NCBI RefSeq assembly: GCF_021917145.1
Contig: NC_061074.1
Span: 10,070,860 to 10,134,859, forward strand
Source: Hypomesus transpacificus
Lineage: Eukaryota > Chordata > Actinopteri > Osmeriformes > Osmeridae
Direction: 5' to 3'
Length of the DNA stretch: 64,000 nt
This document shows, piece after piece, positions 22,861 through 33,921 of this stretch. Under the pieces are notes generated by a model. The model was given only the letters and a program-made list of their open reading frames with translations. It ran no database searches and had not been told where the DNA came from. The position numbers were made by a program, and so were the translations under genes. Position 1 is the stretch's first letter. Every line of letters begins with the position of its first letter.

Positions 22861-25023
22861 TTTTTTCTTTAAACAAAAGTACAAAAAGGTCAAGAACAAA
22901 AAAACTTTGTATCAGTCTTTGTCAGGGGTGCCAATAATTCCAGAGATGACTGTATCTATTGCAAAGAAATATCCTGTTTTCATACTATTATTGAGAGAGG
23001 ATTGCAAAGGTTAAATGATAACACAGAGCAGTTCAAAAAAGAAGCATCGATGCAATACCTTAATAATCTGCCAGCTAATTGCCAAAAATAATACAAATGA
23101 AAGTGGAATGAGTCATTGACACTATACGTATAGAACCCAGTCCTCTGAGTGTTTTAATTAAGTTAAAGGTCATTGACTTCTTCACCTCCCACTTACCTGT
23201 ATTTCTCTATGAAACTCTTATTCTCTATCGTTCACTCACTTTCTGATGATGGTTCTTACCCGCCTGCTGCAGAAAGAATATGCCACAGTAAAAAGACTGT
23301 ACCCAAAGTATGGTACTGTGCTGAAGTAATGGTACACTAGAGCTAGATGACAACTAGAATATACAATGAGGAGTCTGAAATAAAGTAGATCTATGTGCTG
23401 AAGTTTGGGCTACTGTGTTGGCCTTCTCCTCCGCAGAATCTGATCTTTTAACTGATAAATTATTTGAATCTCATTCAGTCCATTGACCAACTAGTTATAG
23501 ATAAAACAAATGTGTTCCTTTGAGTAATTGTGGCTCTGCTGTCCTTCTCTGAACCATAAACAAACAGAGTTTGTGGTTCTAAGAGAAGCTGTTTGCATCA
23601 CTTAGCAGTGTTTAACACACACAGCTTCATGATCCAGTAAGAAAATGAATGAATCATTCATCGCGTCATCAGAATCAGTCCAATCCTGAGCTGTAATCAG
23701 CCTAAATCAGTGATAATAATTACAAAATGGAAAACTTGTTTGCAAATCGCCATCTATAAATAGTCTTCCATTCCTCATTCACAAAATGGAACAGCATCTA
23801 CCACGTGCTGACACAACATTTTGTGATGGACAAGACTATTTTTAATGTAACACAAAACAAGTAAAATTTTGTCGCTTTGGCTTTCACCTAAACACCAATG
23901 AGAAATTTACAGTGTCCTCCAATTGTTATAATCAACCATTGCACCCAGCGACGCTAGCCCACGCTGAATTCCTATTGACTTAAGTGCACCAGAAGGCCTT
24001 CGTCTGAAGCAAGGGGTACACACTGCTGTAGTTAATTATATCTCAGCACTGAAGGATTTAGTTTCCATCTTACTTTTAGAGACAGAGCTGAAAGGAATGG
24101 AGGGATCTTTGGATATGTGCGTCTGTATGTGAAAGCACAAGCAGAAGAGGGGTGTATTATGTATTTATGGGCTGTGTCTGATACATAGCTGAGGCATCCC
24201 TTCTCTCAGCGATGTGTTTGTCTAACAAGTGGGAAGTTCAGCAAAAGAGTCAATGGCATTTAGTTTTCGCTGATGAATGCATGCTAAAAACTGTAAAAGA
24301 GCACCTGCTCTCAGAATCAATCTCTATTGACAACTAAATACTACCTTTGTAGCATCCAATTTATTTATCCTTGTGTCACTAACGATCCCTTCTCTTGGGG
24401 TATCTCTCCTCCTAGCTGTACTGAATACTCCTTCAAGTTTCATTCCCTTAGGCACGTACATCTGTTCCACTATCTCACTTTCTAGAATACATTTTGGGAG
24501 ATCTTTGTTGTAATTCAAGATATTAATTGACAGACATCTCAAACTAAAGTGTTTGTCTTTTTCCAGAATATGCGTCCACTTAAAACTGACAGTAGGTACT
24601 TGTCATCTTCCTGTGTGTTTGATAGTATGTGTGTGTAGATAGATCTGAAGGGCATTTGTAGACAGTGAGAGTGGGAGTGATGGTCTTGATTGATGGCTGC
24701 GATATATTCTTATCTCTGGCTCCATGCCCTCGTCACTGGCTGTCACCTGGTGCGATTGGTTAGATGGGCCGGTGTGTCTCTCCAACATAGAGCTGTGTCC
24801 TTATCTGAGCCAGCCGGACACTCTGGCTGCTCACGTCACCTCTGGTCCAGGGCCTGCTGAGGCTGGGTGTGAAGATGTGTGTGTGAAATAAACCAGATTT
24901 ATTTTCGGAATTTGTTCTATTATCATAGTTCTGATTCTGTGAGAAGGTCTTGTCTAGGCGAACTGTGTGTTAGTGTTACATTTCCTATAAAGGCCTATGT
25001 GTGTGTGTGAGTTGGAGAGAGAG

Positions 25024-25054
<31 letters not shown>

Positions 25055-26765
25055 CTGCAGTGGAAAGGCCACCATTAGGAAGATTTTTCACCTGTCAAAA
25101 TATATTTGAATGTCAAAAACCACATGACTGGAACGATTAGGACGTGAAAATTGATCATCTTTGAGTCACTTAGCTAGCTTCTGACTCTCTACAAATGGTA
25201 GTGGGATGCGTCTGCTGGGTGCCAATAGGCTGCGGTTTAAAAGGTCAGTGAATGGTGGTGATTCATAGCAGTGAGGTAGATCACTGATTGCTTTCAGTTT
25301 CCTCTTGTAAGTCAATGGCAGTTGTATAATATGATATTATCAAGAGATCGGTATTATTGACATTGTATGATACTTACTTGAGGGCTGACTCCTCAAACCA
25401 AATCCACCAGAAAACAACCTTGCTTCCGCAATCAACACCGCCTCCCTCATCCTGCTATCAGCCCGACTGCAGCCCCTAGAAAAGTTTCCTTTTTAGTTTC
25501 TCATCCACAGAGAAAAGCAATTACAACTCTGCACACTTCTGCTCCTGGACAAATTGAAAACAACAGCTATTACAACCTGATTCGATACAGTTTGATATTT
25601 TAGGCATTAATTGTTAAATATCTACAGTTGGATGGAGTCCATCGCTTCCATAACAATGTGTGAGCATGTCCTGTACAACTCTTATCTTTGGTTTGAAGCT
25701 GATTCTATGAATTGATTCCCTAAAATTATGATTCAGAAAAACTGCAAAGAACACAATTTTATTAGAGTTCCACATACAGGTGTGCCCTCTGTTAATATAT
25801 ATATATATTTTTTTTTTCAATTTGACAACAAATCTGTGTAACGAAAATATAACAGAATAAGACTTGTTTTCCAATTTGGGAGGTCGATTGAGATTTATAT
25901 CAACAAATGTTAGAGGAATCAATTGATTTTTTATTCAGCTCCAGAACCAAAACCAAAACAACAGCTCTCTGGACCTCTCCACTCTGGATGATTTTAATTA
26001 TTTGAGTTAGTGAGACAGTAGCAATTGCATACTGTTTCAATAAAAATGGACAATACCTGTTGTTGTTATTATTAGAAAAATGGAAATGCATAAAATAGAG
26101 ACAACTTGTTTCAGTGTTGCTGAACACATTGTCATGAACACAATCCTTCTAGCCTCCCACTAACAAGCTACGTGGCTCTGCCATTGGAGTTTGGCCTGTG
26201 GATTTCTACGTACTGGTAACACACACCCCTAGGAGACTAAATTCTAAATGATTCAATTAATTGCTGATGTTGTGGGTAGACTGCTTCTTTACTCATAGTT
26301 CACATGGTGTTTACACATTTCATAATCAGTGACAGCAGATTTGCATATTGTTTTTGTGTTTTTCTGCATGCGAGACTTTGTGCGTGTGGTTATGCCCGTG
26401 TGCCTGCAAATTAGATACAACAGTGTGTGTTTATGTGTGAGTGAGTGTGAGGTCTCTCACTGCTTGATGTAATGGGCTTCTTGCTGTGCGAATGGCTGTC
26501 ATCAACTTAGCTTTCATCAGCATCAGAGGACATTAAAGACCCCGACACAAACTCACCCCCCTCCCCCCCCCCTCCCAAGCAGCTGGAACCCATAAAGCCA
26601 AGCTCACTGACTCGACTGAAGTCAGAGTAAAACTGTTGTTCTTGACCAGTTTACTTGTAAACCTGTTGCCTCCCAGTGTATATTTTCTATGAATTTACGA
26701 ATCTTTAAGCTTCTATCCTCACCATGATTCTTATCCAATCCGTATTAGCCAAACTTTTCTAACAT

Positions 26766-26952
26766 TACATTTACATTTAGCAGACACTCTTATCCAAAGC
26801 GACTTACAGTAAGTACAGGGACATTCTCCCCGAGGCAAGTAGGGTGAAGTGCCTTGCCCAAGGACGCAACGTCATTTTGCACGTCCGGGAATCGAACCAA
26901 CAACCTTCTGATTAATAGTCCAACTCCCTAACCGCTCAGCCATCTGACCCCG
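26766..26952 (-). mobile_element. tRNA-derived SINE, copy 5
   Basis: Reverse-oriented copy of the same family, slightly shortened in the tail (ACATTTAGCAGACACTCTTA). Confidence 0.85.
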
Positions 26953-28359
26953 ATCATCAACATCAACATTACACTGTATGTATGACGACAGCCAAAACTC
27001 CATAATGGAGAGACTGATATGAGCCTACTGTTTTTAAGTGTGACATGCTTCCTTATCTCCAAGGTACTGGAGCAGTAGAGTGGACTAATTCCTTTGATGT
27101 GTTTGTGAAAGAAGGCGGCCAGGAAGACAATACCATCTTGTGATTGACAGCTCCACTGATTGGACACCTGTTGAATGTTATTCAGAAATGTGGATGACTG
27201 ACTGTAAAAGATTGAGCATTGTTAAATGTGAAATTATGGACATCCAATGTGAGAGAAGAAGATATCGTAGTTTGAATTGTCATGTTTTTGTCATGTTTTC
27301 GTCTATAAAACGTTAGTTGTACATTAGTTGACCGACATGGTTTACCTTTTGCTATTTTCCTCTCTCTTTTTGACACACTCTCTTGGACACAACCTAAATG
27401 ATAAACATCCCCTTTGTGTAAACACCACAGTGGCAAGACGTTTTAACGCTTGATAAAGTTGCTTTTCAGGTTAGGTAATCAAAAGGCCCATGTGTGTCCA
27501 AATATTTGCACTGTTTCAGAATCATAATTAAGTAACAATTACTGCAAACCAAATGTCTTTTCTCCATTGTCTGTGGGTGAAGCCACAGGGGACAAAACTG
27601 GCTAAAGGTGTTCCTGTTTGCACAGCCAATAATCAGTAATGAAAAATGCATCAAACGGCCCATTAGTCTTTTCCTGGAGTTGCTTAATCAGTCACAGCAC
27701 ACGAACGGGGCCCACCATCGTGTGCAAGCCATCTCCTATGTAATCGGGTGCCATCTCCTAATGCTCTGTACTGCAGCAGCTTTTTCCATTAGGACTGAGA
27801 GCATATTTTTTCCTCGTCTCCTCAGTGTCACTTCTAATCACGTCACCGCACTGTGTCTCTCTGGGTGTTTAACACGACAAAAGGATCCCTTGTGGGGGCT
27901 AATTATCTCTAATCATGGTAATGTGGCCACACTCTTAGCTTGGCGGTGGACATCCGTGATCATCCTCCTAGAATTGTTCTCCCCTTGTATCAACTAATGT
28001 AAAGCTTTAGTGTGTATAATTAAAGTGTAAATGAGCGTTTGTGTGTGAGAGAGAGAGACAGAACAATTGTGGCAGAGAATTACAGTAGAGACCGTTGGAG
28101 AATGACAATCTGTAAGAGACTGAGTGTTTGTCACATTCAATGTGGCAAGCCACGCGCCCTATGAGTAGTAGCAAAACCACACATGTTCAATGACATTCAA
28201 TTATTTATCTTTTAATTCATAAATTAGACAGGTACATTCTCTTGATTTCAGGAATTTAGTTCAAAACATATGTTGATTGTTTTGCATTAGTCAGGTGCAA
28301 GTCCAGGATTCTGTCATGTGGAGTGATTAGCAGCAGGATCTCTGAAGGTAGGCAGGATC

Positions 28360-29203
28360 TCAGCAGGAAGTGAAACCCTTCCAGTAGAAGTTCTTGCAGC
28401 CGGCCTTACGCTCACGGGGAGGAAGGCTGTTTGGGCTGTCCACCGATCGCTCTAGCTCGACACGCAGGTCGTCTTTAGCCCCCGAAGTGGAGACCTCACT
28501 CTCCTGGGCTTCTGCTTCAGGCAAGGACAGCTGGGATAAGATATCCTCCACTGCCCGCTTACTCCAGTCCTGAAACAAACACACACATTCATCATTAATG
28601 TCCAGGTTTTGTTATCTGAGAACAGGCCCTATGAAATGTGAAATATATATATGTGAAATATATGTACAGTATATATATATACTTAGGTACTTATATTATA
28701 AGTATATAGGTACTTTTCTTTAGAATAGGAAACTATTCCCAGTAGGGTTTAGATTTCTAAAAATGAATTTTCAACAGCAGTGACACATTAGACCATCAGA
28801 AAGAGTAAATGGTTGGTCATAGGACTACACTTCACAGCTTTTGAACTATTTGAGTTCAATCCCCTAAAAAGTCACAACAGCTCCTGCAATACCATCTCCC
28901 CATCTCCTCACCAAGAGCACATAACAGGATATGACACTGTACTACGAAACACACACAAAACAGAGCGACACCTGTCATGTCCGAGACATCTTATGAGATC
29001 AATATGACCCGAATCCAATCAATCGTAGTAAAATGTTCTGCTGTGAGCTTCCTCACCTGTGTGGCCACGCCAATGGCACGGGCTCTCTGGAGCAGTCTGC
29101 GATGGCGGAGGTCCAGATCAGGCTGAGAGGTGGCGCCATGGTTACACAGCATCAGGGCAAGGCCTAGTAGGGCCAAGGCACACTGGATCTGGCAGAACTT
29201 CAT
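28360..29203 (-). CDS. sst3: Preprosomatostatin-3 ([Tyr7,Gly10]-somatostatin-14)
   Basis: Two exons: 29057-29203 (49 codons) and 28360-28569 (69 codons plus stop), with a phase-0 intron at the same place as sst1. The 118-aa precursor starts [20 protein letters not shown] (signal peptide). It then has a divergent propeptide in which [10 protein letters not shown] and DLRVELER are still alignable with sst1, and ends [18 protein letters not shown]. Tyr7 and Gly10 are the hallmark of teleost somatostatin II, called sst3 in current nomenclature (formerly PSS-II, sometimes sst2). Cleavage after LER would give a 28-residue form. The peptide is known in fish islets as a distinct hormone. It lies about 10 kb upstream of sst1 in the same orientation, consistent with local duplication. 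A weak ATTAAA signal lies at 28211-28216. Confidence 0.96.
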
Positions 29204-29307
29204 CGTAACACAACAGTATCGGCACAGGCTGAGCGGAGCTGAACTGGACCCGAGAAAGGTACAAAATGAGGTGTTGTGGATGTAGAGACTGGTTGGGAAA
29301 CAGAGCT

Positions 29308-29333
29308 CTTTTAAAGCTTCTTCGATCTCGTCA
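29308..29333 (-). promoter_or_regulatory. sst3: sst3 core promoter: CRE half-site and TATA variant
   Basis: The same CTTTAAAAG box as in sst1 lies at 29308-29316, preceded by GTGACGAG, which keeps only the TGACG half of the CRE (29329-29333), at similar spacing. This suggests a shared promoter ancestry with reduced cAMP control in sst3. Confidence 0.65.
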
Positions 29334-30539
29334 CCTAGCTTCTGGGAGTGACATGTGGCGTATCAGGAATGGTGAACTTCCCCTGCTGCATAGTGATGAT
29401 GGAATCTCATGTCATAAAACACTGAGGAACTCAAAGATTATATTTGCTCTTCAATTATGGCACAAAGACAGCTGTGGGAGATGTAGAAACTTTAAACACG
29501 ACCCCACAATGAAACAATTAGCCAACATAGATTCTGCACTCTCTGCTAATCTAATTCAAATACAACCAGAAAATGTCTGTATAATAAACGGACTGTAAGA
29601 CAAGAAGCAAGAGGCGTAGAGTAAAAATCAACAAAAGGGATGACATCACTGAGCACTGCAAGACAAGGCTTTAATAGAATTAAAGTGGAATAATTAAAAT
29701 AGTTTTCCACACATCTCACTTAGACATCTTAATTCAGCAGGATCTGCTTATTAGTCTTCTAAAATCATAGAACAAACTAACCATGTTAGACACACACTCA
29801 GGGTTGGAAATATAATTGAACCCTAAGCACATACACATTTTGAATTTTCAGTAGTTTACACTGTGTTTCCTATCACTATTAAAAATAATTATAAAAAAAA
29901 AAGATAAATTCAAGCTGGTATTCAACAGACATTTTGTTTAATTTTCCAACTAAACACCGGAAGCTGTATATCTGTGCTGTACTGATGTGCTTGTTTGCGG
30001 TGAGATCTTAACCGCAGACAATACTTATGCCTTGACTGCCACCTTGTGGCAACCAAACTATCAGGCATGTGAAGGATTTCCATAAACCATTGATGCTCAG
30101 TCTAGTTCCACCTTAATTATTATGTTAATCACAAAAGCCATATAAAATAATCCACTGTTATCAGCAACTAAAGATATGTTAAGTTGACAAGTGACCAGAG
30201 AAAATACATTCAAAACAGATCACCTTTAGTTCCGTTTGACTTATAATTCAAATGAAAGAGTAGTTATGTAAATCTATATTCAAATACTAACGAACTGTGA
30301 ACACGGTTTTACAAATGTATTTATTTTTTTTATATCAATATTTTAGTTACAAAAGTATCAAAACTTTTTGCTAAAGTAAGACACTACTTAAAAAAAGGGT
30401 GTTAAAAAATTACCTTCTGAAAATTCCAAAGGTTCATATTTGCAAGAAGTTTGGAACCAACAATACACTTCCTATAGATTGAAGTAGACAAATTAACTAG
30501 GCAATAACATAATTGGTCAGCAGCCAATAGTCACTGTAA

Positions 30540-31105
30540 TGGAGTTTTTCCTCTGCAGAGATGGGAGAGCCTTCAAGTAGGAGGGCAGGCAAGGGCATAC
30601 GATAGCCCTACTGGAGTTCTGGAACTCTTACACCTAACTGAAACCATGAGGAAAAAGATGATCTGTTCTGATGAGACAAACATGGAAGTGTCTGATTTGA
30701 ACGTTTTGCTTGACACTGGGTACTTCTGTAATCTTCTGAGATTAATCCTGCATGCATTAATTAGCATGACTATGACATGAAGCGCACTAGATAGCAGCCC
30801 AATGGATTCAGGACAAGTCTCTTAAGACAGAAATGCTTGAAAGGATCTGCATGAAGGAAATTGCCGTACAAAGCTGGTGCACACAGTCATTGGAAGACTC
30901 AGATTTACTGCTGCCAAACTGTCTCTACAAAGAAGGCATTGAAAGATCTAAATCATTGAATACTTTTTAAAATGATATTTTATTTTTGGGAAATTTGCAA
31001 ACGTTTATAAAATATGTTTTTTATTTGTTACTATGGAGCCTTGTGTGTGGAACAACAAAAACAGGGAAAGGTTAAGGGGGGATACTTTGTCTAGGCAATG
31101 CAAAT
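30540..31105 (+). mobile_element. Decayed Tc1-like transposon
   Basis: The block matches the widespread fish Tc1-like element piecewise: GCAGAGATGGGAGAGCCTTC, TGTTCTGATGAGACAAAC, then AGGATCTGCATGAAG and a 3' end with GAATACTTTTTAAAATGAT, GGGAAATTTGCAAACGTTTA and a terminal GATACTTTG. The transposase frame is destroyed by deletions and stops. Confidence 0.65.
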
Positions 31106-31569
31106 CTAGACAATGATAGACATGTTTGGTAGGAAATTCTTAATAACGTTACTAAACTTTCCTGTCAAAAACACATGTTTTAAATACAAACAAAAGTATA
31201 ACATTTTACAGTGTTAAGAAATGTAAGTAAATCCAACACAAATACAGTTTCACTGTGTCAGGCATTCTTTTACAAACTCTGTTAAACCAACCTCAGCAAT
31301 AAAAACCTTTAAATTCAAAGTATTATACAACATTACTACCACCAACATGTTAAATTTGTGGTGAGGACATATAATGCATGGATCATCAATTCTGGTACTG
31401 CCCATGTGTAGTCTTTTGGCCAGAGGTTCAATAGTGATTAAATTCACATTATTATATTACTCTATAACACTGCAACACTATTGGTTGATCTGGAAAGTCC
31501 AGATGATGCAATATCAAAACCAAATCAAGGCAGTGCAGTCTATGTAGACAGACGGAATGAGCTGAGTTA

Positions 31570-32020
31570 TAGCCTATGGCCAAAATAACTATGTGGACAC
31601 CTGCTTGACAAACCTTGCATTTCAAAATCATAGGCATTAATACAGAGTTGGTAACACTTTGCTTCTATAACTGCCTTCACTCCTCTTTTCAAAACAGACA
31701 TCAGACAGTCGAAACATAAATGCAGGATTTTCTTCCATTCAGCAACTAAATCTAAAGCTGAGCACAGGTGACTGCAGCTGACTTGCAGATGGTGTTAGAA
31801 ACCATCCGAACGGTGTTCGGACGTGGCATTGAGCTATGAGATCTGTGTTGGCCAGTCAAGTTATTCACAGAAAACTGACAACATAATTCCAAAACATTTC
31901 TGTATAGACCTCTGTGCATGGTGTGCTTTTTGTGACTCGATGATAACAAATCCTGCATTAGTGTAACAACACACATTGGAAGTCCGTCCTGAAGAGTTGA
32001 GGCAATTCTAGAAGCACATT
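31570..32020 (-). mobile_element. Second decayed Tc1-like relic
   Basis: Starts with GGCCAAAATAACTATGTGGA and CAAAATCATAGGCATTAATA, which resemble the end of another common fish Tc1-like family. Scattered matches such as GGCCAGTCAAGTTATTC and CATTTCTGTATAGACCTC follow. No intact frame. Confidence 0.55.
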
Positions 32021-32443
32021 TGAGGGGCAAAAAAAAACAAACAACAAAAAATACGCAAAGAAAACTCCAACAAAAGCTTTTTGTTTTCACTTCTGTATTG
32101 CTTCTGCTATCAGGCATCCATAGGTGACCTGTATAGTACTCATAGCACCAGGATTACGAAGCACCCACATTAGTCTAGCAGTCAGGCAATTTGACAGGCA
32201 GTTAATTTTCATTCAAACGTAATCAAAAGGCTTGACTACTTCCTAAGCTATCATGAGTAGTCCAAACCCTTTACATATTAAAATAAACAAACGGACAATC
32301 GTACTGAAAATTATTGCAGACAAGTCAAGTCAGAAACGTTCCTAATACAAGTGAGGTCATAAACTGATTTGACTTCTGTGCTGACCCTTTGTGGCTCAAG
32401 GGCAGCAATGCATTTCCAGTCTCCAGGCTGCCTGCTAAGGCTG

Positions 32444-33921
32444 CTACTGCTTCATACAGACCTGACAACGGCTGACAATGCTTCCTGGGCAATCCCCCTT
32501 CACTGTTTGAGGCGTAGGTTTACTGTACAGAGGAAGGGTGGAGAACACACTTGCGTTCAGTTACACTTCAGTAAAAGGAATTAAAGATGCATAGGGTGCA
32601 ATATGATGTTTACCTGAACATGTTGTTAGGGTCCAGGGAAGCCAGCCAGTAGCTGTAAGAGTCAGTGTAATAGTTACAAGTCCCTCGTCCGTGGCACTCG
32701 ATGAAGGGAATTTTCCGGAACTCCTCCAGACAGGAGCCTGGGGAGGCCAAAGGCTGCCCTGAACCCTCTGCTCCAGCGCCCGTTTGCTGAACATACACGC
32801 AAACACACACACACACATACGTTTCAACATTTCAGAATGTGTGGTGTCTTGGTAGCGTTTATCGATCTTTCTCTTCATCCTTACCATGACAAATGAGTAG
32901 CCAGTCCACAAGGGGACCCAACTAAGCGGACAAGAGGGGACCTGTACGGTTTGACTGTGGACAGCAATCACGTTTGCTTTGGTCTCACACACAGCACACC
33001 TAAGGCAGGACAGGAAACACAACAGTTAGAGATGAACTGATATGAACATTTTCGTCCGATATGGCCGGCGATATATCGTGCATCCTTAACAACAATTTAT
33101 GACCACAAAAATATTGTCACAACTACCACAAAATGGTTGTACATGCCTTGAATGCCCCTTGGTTGGATATATATATATATATATATATAATCAACACAAA
33201 CTATATTATTATGTATTTGCATTAAGGATTTCTTTATCAACATAACTTTTTTCATTTACACCTACATCATGGGTATCTCTAGCATCTGTGAAATAGCAGT
33301 TAAACTGTTGACCAGGGTTAAGTTCACCTGCTGACATATTTTTCGAGAGAGTCTCCGGATATCAGGGCCATGTCGCTGGGCATGGCCTCAGCTGTGGACA
33401 GCCAGTAGGAGTAGTCGTTGCGCGAGGCGTAGCGACAGGTGCTGTCGGTGTTGCAGAAGAGGAAGGGCATGGTGGAGAAGCGAGGTAAGCAGCTGCCCAG
33501 GGTACCTATAGAGGATGAGCAGCAGAACGAGGACACCATGATGGTTATAATGATTTGTTGTGATATAACTCACATAACTATGATGTTATGTGCGCATGTG
33601 TTAAAGAAATAGAGACCGTACCATATAACAAATGATGTTGTGTGTTAGAGAAAGAGAGACCGTACCATATAATGATGATGTTGTGTGTTAGAGAAAGAGA
33701 GACCGTACCAAGGTCTTGACCGTGTCCTCTGTTGTTGCCGTTAATGAAGAGGAGAGAGTATCCGGAGTAGATCAGGCTGCTTCCTCTTGGGCACTGGGGA
33801 ACGGTCCTGCCCTGGCTGTGTCTGCTGAACAGGAACCCGTCCTCTCTGGGGCCAGGGTAGTAGGGGCCCGGGGTCCCTCTGGGGCCCTTAGCTCCTGAAG
33901 ACCCTGGCTCACCTTGTATAC
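32444..33921 (-). CDS. col4a3: col4a3 exons 48-52: NC1 domain
   Basis: Exons 33709-33921, 33328-33505, 32885-32999, 32614-32786 and 32444-32522. NC1 starts at [10 protein letters not shown] and has the two homologous halves with their cysteines ([79 protein letters not shown]). NC1 directs chain selection and end-to-end hexamer assembly. The residues of the inter-protomer sulfilimine bond appear kept: Met in EAMPSDM and Lys in MFSKPTP. The last exon, only 26 codons, reads [17 protein letters not shown] where family members have KAGEL/KAGDL, introducing an extra Cys and shortening the tail (Gln end). Confidence 0.93.

Larger units (their letters stand above)
18720..28210. other. Intergenic region between sst1 and sst3
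   Basis: About 9.5 kb with no supported gene. It contains SINE copies at 19284, 22271 and 26766, a LINE-like 3' tail at 22462-22860, a CT-rich stretch (21279-21350), a (TG)n/(G)n run near 25023-25056 and a (TATA)n run near 25796. Stretches at 21000-21540 and 27640-27990 are repeat-free and rich in TAATTA/TAATCA-type motifs, so they are candidates for regulatory elements of the two hormone genes, by inference only. Confidence 0.45.
29340..32443. other. Intergenic region between sst3 and col4a3
   Basis: Apart from two Tc1-like relics (30540-31105 and 31570-32020), this is AT-rich sequence without supported exons. The col4a3 3' UTR must start at 32443. I could not choose a poly(A) signal with confidence. 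Confidence 0.5.
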
